Both the position numbers and the translations under genes were made by a program. Positions 57,070 through 64,000 of a DNA stretch of 64,000 bases are shown piece after piece (position 1 is the stretch's first letter; the number at the start of each line of letters is the position of its first letter). Location: the NCBI GenBank assembly GCA_963776505.1, contig CAVZNH010000046.1:11315-75314 (forward strand). Reading direction: 5' to 3'. The notes below the pieces were generated by a model that did no database searches, was not told where the DNA came from, and was given only the letters and a program-made list of their open reading frames with translations. Source of the stretch: JAMXLO01 sp963776505. Lineage in GTDB: Bacteria; Pseudomonadota; Alphaproteobacteria; Acetobacterales; Acetobacteraceae.

Positions 57070-58014
57070 TCAAGCGCCGCCGCGGGCGCGCGACTTCAAG
57101 TTATGTTGCAGTGCGTGGCAAGCGGCGGGTCGCCGGTGCTTCACCGATGCGAGCACGATCCCCGCCGCGATCATCGCGATGCCGATCGCGTGGTAGAGGT
57201 AGAACGTCTCGCCGAGGAACAGCACCGCGAGGATGCTGCCGAACACCGGCATGAGATGCCACGATTGACTTGCGCGAGTCGCGCCGATCAATTCGATGCC
57301 GCGATTGAAGAACAGATAGGCGACGAACGACGGGAACACCGCAATGTACGCAAGGGCGAGCCACGCCGGCAGTCCACCCTCGATGCGACCGCCCTGCGCG
57401 ATCTCCCACACATAGAACGGCAGGATCATCATCGAGCCGACGCCCATCATGGCGACCAGGAAGCTCAGCGGGTGCGCGGCGGGACGCACGCGGAACATCG
57501 CGGCATAGATGCCGTAGATCACCATCGCGGCCAGGATCCAGACATCGCCGCGGTTGAGCGAAAGGTGCAGCAGCGTATCCAGCGAGCCGTGTGCGGCGAT
57601 GACCGCCACGCCGATCAGCGAAACCAGCACACCGGCCGATTGCCAGAGCGTCGGACGCTCACCGAACAGCGCGAAGGCCCAGACGATGATGACCAGCGGT
57701 CCGGCAGACTGCAGCAGCAGCACATTGAGCGCGGTGGTGCTGGTGAGGCCGATGTAGGACATCGTGTTGTAGGTCGCGATGCCGGTGGCGGAGAGCAGCA
57801 GCATCATGCGCCAGTGGCGGAGCAGCGTAGCGGCATCACGCCGCAGGTACGGCCAGGCGAAGCCGACGGCAATCAGGAACGCGCCGGTCCAGCGCCAATA
57901 GGCGAGCGCGATCGGAGGCACCATGCCGACCACGCCGCGGCCGAGCACGATGTTGCCTGCCCAGAACAGGTTGGCGAGGGCGAGGAGGGACCACGCGGAG
58001 TTCCAGAAGGGCAT
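57070..58014 (-). CDS. DMT family (EamA) transporter
   Basis: 314 residues with ten membrane helices in two EamA repeats: LALANLFWAGNIVLGRGVVG in the first, VGSMMILPFYVWEIAQGG and YLFFNRGIELIGATRASQSW in the second. RhaT/YdcZ-like metabolite exporters. The start has the usual LF-W-G-x-N pattern. Lies 25 bases downstream of the gamma-glutamyltransferase stop. May export peptide breakdown products. Confidence 0.88.
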   Translation of the reverse strand: MPFWNSAWSLLALANLFWAGNIVLGRGVVGMVPPIALAYWRWTGAFLIAVGFAWPYLRRDAATLLRHWRMMLLLSATGIATYNTMSYIGLTSTTALNVLLLQSAGPLVIIVWAFALFGERPTLWQSAGVLVSLIGVAVIAAHGSLDTLLHLSLNRGDVWILAAMVIYGIYAAMFRVRPAAHPLSFLVAMMGVGSMMILPFYVWEIAQGGRIEGGLPAWLALAYIAVFPSFVAYLFFNRGIELIGATRASQSWHLMPVFGSILAVLFLGETFYLYHAIGIAMIAAGIVLASVKHRRPAACHALQHNLKSRARGGA

Positions 58015-58039
58015 GCGTCGGGTTCACCCAAGTGTTCGC

Positions 58040-59659
58040 TCAGTACGCGCCAGCCCATCCGTCGCGGCGTGGATCGGACCCCGCCAGCTTCACGCCGTTC
58101 TCGACGATCCGGATGGCCTGCACGCTGCACGGCGCTTCCAACGGTCCGACGCGGTTCAGCCGATGCCCGAGACGTTCGAGCCCGGCCAGGACATCCTCGC
58201 CGAAGCCCGGCTCGATGGTCAGCCGCCCGTCGCCCTCATGCGGCCAGTTGGCGCCCTGACCCTGCTGGATCGAGGTCCAGCGCGGCGCCTCCAGCGCGGT
58301 CTGCGGATCGGCGCCGAGGTCCATCATCGCGGTTAGCACCTGCAGATTGACCTGCACCTGGTTGTCCGCGCCCGGTGTCCCTTCGACAGCCCAAAGCTTG
58401 TTGTCCTTGAACACCATCGGCGCATTCATCGTATGACGCACGCGCTTGCCGGGCGCGAGCCGGTTCGCGTGCCCTGGTGCGAGATGCCAATACGCCATGC
58501 GGTTGTTCAGCAGGACGCCCGTGTCGCCTGCCGTCACGCCGGAGCCGAAGCCGGAATTCAGACTCTGAATGCCGGACACCGCGTTGCCTTCGGCATCGAC
58601 CACGCAAAAATACGTCGTGTCGCCGACCGCCGCTTCCGGCTCTGCCAGCGCAAGATCGCTGGCGTGCGTCAGGTCGATCGACGCCGCGCATTCGTCGGCA
58701 TAGGCATCGGAGAGCAGACGATCGAGCGGCACGTCGCCGAACCGCGGGTCGGTGCCGTAGCGCTCGCGATCTAGGAATGCGCGCTTCTTCGCCTCCACGA
58801 GCACATGGATGCGCCGCACCGGATCGAGTTTGGCCAGGTCGAAGCGCTCGGCGATCCGCAGCATCTGCAGCATGGTGAAGCCCGTGGAATTCGGCGGCGT
58901 CTGGGTTACGCGGAAGCCGCGATAGGCAATACCGATCGGATCCTGACGCTGCGGCTGGAATGCCTCCAGGTCGCGTTCGTCGACCAGCACACCGGCCTCG
59001 CGCATGCCGGCGGCGAGGCGCTTCGCCAGCCTGCCGCGATAGAAGGTTTCCGCGCCGTCCTGCGCGATCTCCTCAAGCGTCCGCGCGAGGTCGGGTTGGC
59101 GGATCAGCGCGGCAAGCGGCGGTACACCGATGTCGAGATTGGCGAGGAATACGGCGCGTGAACGCGCATCGGCGGCAAGCACCGGACGTACATCGCCCGC
59201 GAAGTGACGATAGTGATGGGTGACCGCGAAGCCGTCGCGCGCATGTTCGATCGCTGGGCCACAAAGCTGCTGCCACGGCAGTTTGCCATGCGTCACATGC
59301 ATCGCGCCGACACCGGCGAGCAGACCGGGCGTGGAAACGCTGAGCGGGCCGCGAACCGCGATGCCACTGGCACGGAACCGTTCGGGACGCGCGGCGAGCG
59401 GTGCACCCCCAGTCGCGTTATAGCAGCACGATGTCGCATCACGCGCGGTATAGACCTGATAGAAGCCGTCGCCGCCGAGACCTGACATGCCTGGCTCGAC
59501 CACGCCCAGTGTGAGCGCAATCGCCACCGACGCGTCCACCGCATTGCCGCCGGCACGCAGCGTGTCGAGACCGGCCTGGGTCGCCAGCGGGTGATTGGCG
59601 CCCACCGCGCCGTTGCGGCCCATGATCAGAACGCGGTGATTGCGGGCAGGAAGATACAT
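58040..59659 (-). CDS. Gamma-glutamyltransferase family protein
   Basis: 539 residues from ATG 59659. N-terminal ATQAGLDTLRAGGNAVDASV and GVVEPGMSGLGGDGFYQVY. The self-processing Thr is in GDTTYFCVVDAEGNAVSG, followed by FGSGVTAGDTGVLLNNRMAY, as in GGT where cleavage at T yields the two subunits. Cleaves gamma-glutamyl bonds of glutathione or peptides; Ntn-hydrolase. No clear signal peptide with this start (MYLPARNHRVLIMGRNG), so cytoplasmic, closer to YwrD-type homologues than secreted GGT. 13 bases separate it from the S9 peptidase. Confidence 0.88.
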   Translation of the reverse strand: MYLPARNHRVLIMGRNGAVGANHPLATQAGLDTLRAGGNAVDASVAIALTLGVVEPGMSGLGGDGFYQVYTARDATSCCYNATGGAPLAARPERFRASGIAVRGPLSVSTPGLLAGVGAMHVTHGKLPWQQLCGPAIEHARDGFAVTHHYRHFAGDVRPVLAADARSRAVFLANLDIGVPPLAALIRQPDLARTLEEIAQDGAETFYRGRLAKRLAAGMREAGVLVDERDLEAFQPQRQDPIGIAYRGFRVTQTPPNSTGFTMLQMLRIAERFDLAKLDPVRRIHVLVEAKKRAFLDRERYGTDPRFGDVPLDRLLSDAYADECAASIDLTHASDLALAEPEAAVGDTTYFCVVDAEGNAVSGIQSLNSGFGSGVTAGDTGVLLNNRMAYWHLAPGHANRLAPGKRVRHTMNAPMVFKDNKLWAVEGTPGADNQVQVNLQVLTAMMDLGADPQTALEAPRWTSIQQGQGANWPHEGDGRLTIEPGFGEDVLAGLERLGHRLNRVGPLEAPCSVQAIRIVENGVKLAGSDPRRDGWAGAY

Positions 59660-59672
59660 GGTCGTTTCCAGT

Positions 59673-61446
59673 TCAGCGCAGGTGGGTCGTAAAGAACTCG
59701 GCGATGGCGCGATAGACGCGGCGTCTGTCGTCGGGGCGGACGAAGCCGTGGCCGGCATAGTCGAAGGTCAGGTACGTCACCCTCTTCTGGCGTTCCTGCA
59801 AAGCGGTGACGTACTGCTCGCTCTCGCCGATCGGCACCCGAGGATCGCGCGTGCCATGCGCGATCAGCACCGGGGCGGTGATCCGATCGACGCGATGGAT
59901 CGGCGAGATGCGAGCAAACAGTGCGGCGTCACGCTCGGGGTCGCCATATTCCGCGGCACGATGACTGCGTCGCCAGGCGCCGGTGCCGGCAAGCAGCGTC
60001 ACGAAGTTCGCGATGCCATAGTAGTTCACTGCGGCACGCCATAGCTCCGGATGCTCGGTGATCGCCGACATCACCATAAAGCCGCCGTACGACTGCCCCA
60101 TGATGCCGATGCGCTCGCCATTTATTGCCGGGTGCGCGGCGAGCCAGTGCCTGCCATGCGCGAGGTCGGTTACGCTGTCGAGACGCCGCTCCACATCGTC
60201 GCTCTTCGTGTAGGTGCGGCCATAACCGGAGCTCCCTCGCACATTCGGCAGCAGAACGGCAAAGCCTTGAGCCAGGAGCATCTGAATGTCGGGGCGGAAA
60301 TTCGGCCGCGTCTGCCCCACTGGGCCGCCATGCACCCAAATGATGGCGGGATAGCCCTCCTTTGGCCGGGCACTGCGTGGCAATGCGAGCCAACCGGGAA
60401 CGCGGGTGCCGTCAAAGCTTTCCCAGGACACCAGCTCGAGATCGACGAAGCCGCCGGCATGCGGTTCCGGCTGCCATGCCACGCGCGCGGCGCCGTCGCG
60501 CCACAGCCAGAGTGATGGCGGTTGCGTTGGTGCGGCGGCACTGAACACCAGGCTGCTGCTGTCAGGTGACCAGGCCAGATCAGTGATGACGCCACGCGGC
60601 AAGCCGCTCACCACCGGGCGCTCGCCATCGATCGGACCGACTCGCAGCATGGCAAAGCCGCGATCGTTTTCGATCGTCGCGAGCATCCGCCCATCGGGCG
60701 CGACTGACCACGCGTCCACATCGCGCCCGTCGGCTGCATAGATCACCGAAGCCTCGCCGGTTTCCTGATCGAGCCGACACAGTCGCAGGAAGTTGCTGTC
60801 GCCGAGATCAGTCAATGCCAGCAGCGTGCGACCGTCGCTCGCCCAGCGGACACTCTGAAAATTACCCGGGGCCCAAAGTGTGCGCGCGTCGCCCGATGCG
60901 ATATCGAGCAGCATCAGCGACACATCGCCAAAGCCACGATCATGTCTGAGTGCCAGCGTCGTGCCGTCCGCGCGGAAGCCTGACACACTGACCTGATTGC
61001 GGCCCTGATAAACGCATTGGCGAACGCCGCTTGCGATATCCTGCACATAGACGTCGAAATGCGCCTCGTCGCGATCATTGGCGGTATAGGCGATGCGGCG
61101 TGCCATCCGACGACCAGCCGCCGAAATCGTGGATTGCCGCGGGATTCGCGGTCAGCTCGCGCGGCTCCGGCGATGGTTCGCTCGGATCGATCAGCAGCAG
61201 TTGCTGGCGCTCGTCGCCACCGAAGTCGATGCCATAGATCAGCCGGTCATCCGCAGGCGAGCGCCGCAGCAGCGCGACCTTCTCGTCGTGGAACGTGAGT
61301 TGCCGGTCGCCGCCGGTGCCGAGATCGAGCGCCCACACCTGCGGCAGGCCCGAACCGCGCAGGTGATACAGCGTTTGTCCGTCACGGGAGAACGCGGGTG
61401 CGGCGGCGGCGCCAATGTCGACGAAAGCTTCCGGGTCGTGGGTCAT
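59673..61446 (-). CDS. S9 family prolyl oligopeptidase, one frameshift
   Basis: About 590 residues from ATG 61446 after removing one base near 61100. Propeller part: SRDGQTLYHLRGSGLPQVWA, then after the shift RRIAYTANDRDEAHFDVYVQ. Catalytic Ser in GIMGQSYGGFMVMSA, Asp in HGTRDPRVPIGESEQ, His in DYAGHGFVRPDD: an alpha/beta hydrolase triad of acyl-aminoacyl peptidase type. Together with GGT, EamA exporter, PRC protein and MFS it forms a minus-strand operon. Confidence 0.85.
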
Positions 61447-61508
61447 GCTGCGAGCATACCGTGCCACCCGGGGTTGGAAAGCCAGACAGGATAGGGTTTG
61501 CTCAGACA

Positions 61509-62810
61509 ATGCGGCGGGTTGTGCTGGCCAACGAGACCGATTGGGAAGGATGGCGCAAGGCCACCCGCTCGCTGGTACTGGCCGGCGCTCCACCGGAGGA
61601 GGTGCGCTGGTCGGTCCGTTCGCACGATGAGGAAGGCGATCCCCTGCAGGAGGGGACGGGCAGCTTCGGTGTTTCGCGGGCGTTGATCAATATGGCGTCG
61701 CTGGCCATCCAGGCACGCGCTCCCGAGCGGTTCGATCTGCTGTATCGGCTGGTCTGGCGCACCAATACCGGCGAAAAGGCCGATGCAGCGGAGACACGGC
61801 GCGCGCAGGGGCTCGCCTTTGCCGTGCGCGCCGAGGCACACAGGATGCGGACGTTGTTGCGCTACCTGCCGGTGCAGGAAGGCAACCGTACCCGCTACCT
61901 CGGCTGGTACGAACCGGCGCATTTTGTCCTGGAGGCAAATGCGCAGTTAATCGCCAGGCGATTTTCCGATCTGACGATCTCGATCGTTACGCCCGTTGGC
62001 GCCGCGCACTGGGACGGGACCGAGTTGCGTTTTTCCACTGGGGTCGAGCGCGAAGCCGTGCCGGATGATGACGCGCTGTTGTCATGGTGGCAGAAGCATC
62101 ACGCCAACCTGCTCCGCCACGCGCGTATCGGCACCGCGATTCCTGAGGCGGAACAGCTCGATGAAGTGCCGCGACCGCCGGATCGGCCGCCGCTTGGTCC
62201 CGTCGTGTTGCCGCTGCATCCCGATCCGCCGCTGCAGGAGGCGATGCACGAGGCGTTTGATTGCCGCCGCTGCCATCTCCATGAACAGGCGTCACAGACG
62301 GTGTTCGGCGAGGGTCCCGCGCATGCCAGGCTCCTGTTCGTCGGCGAGCAGCCAGGCGACCAGGAGGACGTGATCGGCCGTCCGTTCGTTGGTCCGGCCG
62401 GCCAGATGATGGATCGCGCCATGGAGGAGGCGGGCATCGACCGGCGCTCGGTCTACATCACCAACGCGGTAAAACACTTCAAGTTCGAGCCGCGCGGCAA
62501 ACGGCGCATCCACAAGACGCCTGAGGCACCCGAAATCCAGGCCTGCCGCTTCTGGCTCGACGTCGAACTGGTACGCCTGCGGCCGAAGTTGGTGGTGGCG
62601 ATGGGTGGCACCGCTGCGCGGGCGGTGCTTGGCCGCGCCGTCACCATCACGCGCGAACGCGGCAGGCCGATCGAAACGCCCGGCGGACAGACGGCATTTG
62701 TCACCGTGCACCCGTCTTACCTGTTACGCGTGCCCGATGAGGACGCGAAGGCGCGGGAGTACCGTGCCTTCGTTGCCGACTTGCGGAAGGTGGTGGAGCT
62801 AGCCGGCTAG
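61509..62810 (+). CDS. UdgX family uracil-DNA-binding/glycosylase fused to DUF4130
   Basis: 433 residues. N-terminal ~200 residues are DUF4130-like (WEGWRKATRSLVLAGAPPEE, RTLLRYLPVQEGNRTRYLGW, FVLEANAQLIARRFSDLTIS). C-terminal family-4-type UDG fold: CRRCHLHEQASQTVFGEGPA, FVGEQPGDQEDVIGRPFVGP, TNAVKHFKFEPRGKRRIHKT. The KRRIH loop with its His is the mark of UdgX, which forms a covalent bond to the abasic site after uracil removal. DUF4130 is normally joined to or near radical-SAM proteins; no such gene is present here. Stop overlaps the regulator stop by 4 bases. Confidence 0.88.
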   Translation: MRRVVLANETDWEGWRKATRSLVLAGAPPEEVRWSVRSHDEEGDPLQEGTGSFGVSRALINMASLAIQARAPERFDLLYRLVWRTNTGEKADAAETRRAQGLAFAVRAEAHRMRTLLRYLPVQEGNRTRYLGWYEPAHFVLEANAQLIARRFSDLTISIVTPVGAAHWDGTELRFSTGVEREAVPDDDALLSWWQKHHANLLRHARIGTAIPEAEQLDEVPRPPDRPPLGPVVLPLHPDPPLQEAMHEAFDCRRCHLHEQASQTVFGEGPAHARLLFVGEQPGDQEDVIGRPFVGPAGQMMDRAMEEAGIDRRSVYITNAVKHFKFEPRGKRRIHKTPEAPEIQACRFWLDVELVRLRPKLVVAMGGTAARAVLGRAVTITRERGRPIETPGGQTAFVTVHPSYLLRVPDEDAKAREYRAFVADLRKVVELAG

Positions 62811-63532
62811 GCTGCCGCGACCGAGGTCGGCACACCCTCGGGATCCAGCCGATAACCGCCGCCCTCCGTCACCAGGAGGCGCGCGTTCGCTGGGTCGGGC
62901 TCGATCTTCTGGCGCAGCCGATAGATGTGGGTCTCCAGCGTGTGCGTCGTGACCGCGGCGTTGTAGCCCCACACCTCATTCAGCAGCACCTGGCGCGCGA
63001 CCGCACGTGTGCCTGCCCGGTAGAGGAACTTCAGGATCGCCGCCTCCTTCTCCGTGAGGCGGATGCGACGGTTCTTCGCCGGGTCCTGCAGGAGCTTGGC
63101 CGATGGTCGGAAGGTGTAGGGACCGATGGTGAACACCGCATCCTCGCTATTCTCGAAGATGCGGAGCTGCGCTCGAAGGCGAGCCAGCAGCTCGTTAAGC
63201 CGGAATGGCTTGGCGATGTAGTCGTTGGCGCCGGAATCGAGGCCGCGCACGACATCGGTTTCGGCGTCCGACCCAGTCAGCATGATGATCGGCATCTTCT
63301 GCCCCTGCCTGCGCAGTTTGGTGCAAAGATCCCGTCCATCACCGTCCGGCAGCCCGACATCAAGGATTACCGCGTCGAACCGCGCATCCTTGGCGTTCAG
63401 CTTTTCCTCGGCCTCGCCGATGGAGCCGGCAGCGACAGCGGTGAACTCTCCATCAACCGCGAGTTGATCCGCCAGGGTCTCGCGCAAAACCCCGTCGTCA
63501 TCCACGATCAGGATCGGTCGCTCTGCCGACAT
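62807..63532 (-). CDS. OmpR/PhoB family response regulator
   Basis: 241 residues. Receiver domain: ILIVDDDGVLRETLAD with the acidic pocket, phospho-Asp in DAVILDVGLPDGDG, Thr in MLTGSD and Lys in NDYIAKPFRLNELL. C-terminal winged helix: NRRIRLTEKEAAILKFLYRA, VLLNEVWGYNAAVTTHTLET and HIYRLRQKIE. No sensor kinase is next to it. The 319 bases to the next start hold no gene I trust; the reading at 63600-63806 is open but weak. Confidence 0.92.
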   Translation of the reverse strand: MSAERPILIVDDDGVLRETLADQLAVDGEFTAVAAGSIGEAEEKLNAKDARFDAVILDVGLPDGDGRDLCTKLRRQGQKMPIIMLTGSDAETDVVRGLDSGANDYIAKPFRLNELLARLRAQLRIFENSEDAVFTIGPYTFRPSAKLLQDPAKNRRIRLTEKEAAILKFLYRAGTRAVARQVLLNEVWGYNAAVTTHTLETHIYRLRQKIEPDPANARLLVTEGGGYRLDPEGVPTSVAAA

Positions 63533-63851
63533 CTCCGTATACCTCTCAACTTGCGGGCGCCACAGCGCCCATCACTCCTCGCATGACAGCGTCCGCGGGA
63601 CCATGGTTTTTGTCACGGTGGCGGTTATCAACGTGGAGGCCAACACCAATTCCATCTTGCCACCCCGATTCGTGCAGTCGCAAGGCGCTCACATTTCTGT
63701 GAGTCTCGCCAAGACATTCCATGTGCCCCGCCATATAGTCCTCGTGGCGGCGTCACGGAGCGGCTACGGGCTCCGTAAGTTTGGTCGGAGGGTAGGTTGG
63801 CGTTAATCATGACGAAAATTGGCCGTTATTGTTGCCCGCCCGTGTAATCCG

Positions 63852-64000
63852 ATGAAACACGCCCTAGGTCGCGATCAAATTTCGATGAACGAACGGAATG
63901 CGGATGCCGCGTCTGCGACAGCAGACCCTGATGTGCTTCGTCTGCGAACGGTGCACCGCGCGGCTGCGGACCTCCGCCGCGGGACGCCCGTGCTGCTGAC
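63852..64000 (+). CDS. ribA: Probable GTP cyclohydrolase II, N-terminus only
   Basis: About 50 codons before the window ends. VLRLRTVHRAAADLRRGTPV resembles the leading segment of alphaproteobacterial RibA proteins, which start the riboflavin pathway from GTP. Starts possible at ATG 63852 or ATG 63885; neither has a strong Shine-Dalgarno. The assignment rests on this short stretch only. Confidence 0.5.
   Translation, partial: MKHALGRDQISMNERNADAASATADPDVLRLRTVHRAAADLRRGTPVLL

Noticed and set aside
57037..58350. Plus-strand open frame of ~437 codons over the EamA gene
   Set aside because: Arg/His/Asp-rich shadow; the minus-strand transporter explains the region.
63600..63806. Plus-strand frame of 67 codons upstream of the RibA start
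   Set aside because: No ribosome binding site or family resemblance; probably promoter region.
1..64000. Prophage, insertion sequence, CRISPR or tRNA/rRNA genes
   Set aside because: No integrase, transposase, regular repeat array, cloverleaf or rRNA-like stretch was seen on reading both strands.

Overview
The window is GC-rich (mostly GC at third codon positions), has no tRNA, rRNA, CRISPR array or transposase, and fits an alphaproteobacterium, probably Rhodospirillales/Acetobacteraceae. This rests on the style of NusG and the RibA start, two CaiB/BaiF CoA-transferases, UdgX, an AtzE-type amidase and an NHLM-type exporter. It is an inference from gene content, not from a marker search.

Layout. 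0-7 kb: 3' part of nusG followed by a decayed short-chain dehydrogenase instead of the usual ribosomal protein genes, two unknown genes, a TetR/VOC divergent pair with a palindromic operator, a MoaD-like protein with an Asp-box propeller, and a lipoprotein plus CaiB/BaiF pair. 6.8-16.3 kb: a SPOR lytic transglycosylase, then a same-strand run of NDP-forming acyl-CoA synthetase, CoA-transferase A and B, acyl-CoA dehydrogenase, 2OG-type dioxygenase, dipeptide-type binding protein and aldo/keto reductase, which looks like an acid-catabolism operon. 16.3-26.6 kb: DHA2 efflux pump, DUF2278 protein, phospholipase-D-like protein, a second CaiB/BaiF, an AtzG/AtzE-like pair behind a terminator-bearing leader, a patatin lipoprotein and a broken sulfatase.

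26.7-47.5 kb is the most unusual part. It has two SCO copper chaperones, a complete NHLM-type exporter (HlyD-like protein, C39-peptidase ABC protein, second ABC protein) with a TolC/NodT outer-membrane lipoprotein, a cytochrome c fused to an amino-acid-type periplasmic binding protein, a YncE-type propeller, a giant (about 1,880-residue) MnxG/McoA-like multicopper oxidase, and an unrecognised ~623-residue protein flanked by two short peptide genes of 38 and 35 codons. The 35-mer carries a Gly-Gly followed by a proline-rich 14-residue tail. I read the region as one copper-dependent secreted oxidase system with peptide export or maturation; that linkage is inference.

47.9-64 kb: an ACS-family MFS permease, a PQQ-dehydrogenase remnant, a divergent SDR / ABC binding protein-TauD-FAH-hydrolase group, a CPA2 antiporter, a five-gene minus-strand operon (S9 peptidase, gamma-glutamyltransferase, EamA exporter, PRC-barrel protein, MFS), UdgX, an OmpR-type regulator and the start of a probable RibA.

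Caution: many genes are interrupted by single-base shifts, and I count roughly 18 apparent insertions against about 6 deletions. Most are concentrated at 20-49 kb. This bias suggests uncorrected long-read errors at least as much as real pseudogenes, so several genes called broken may be intact in the organism.
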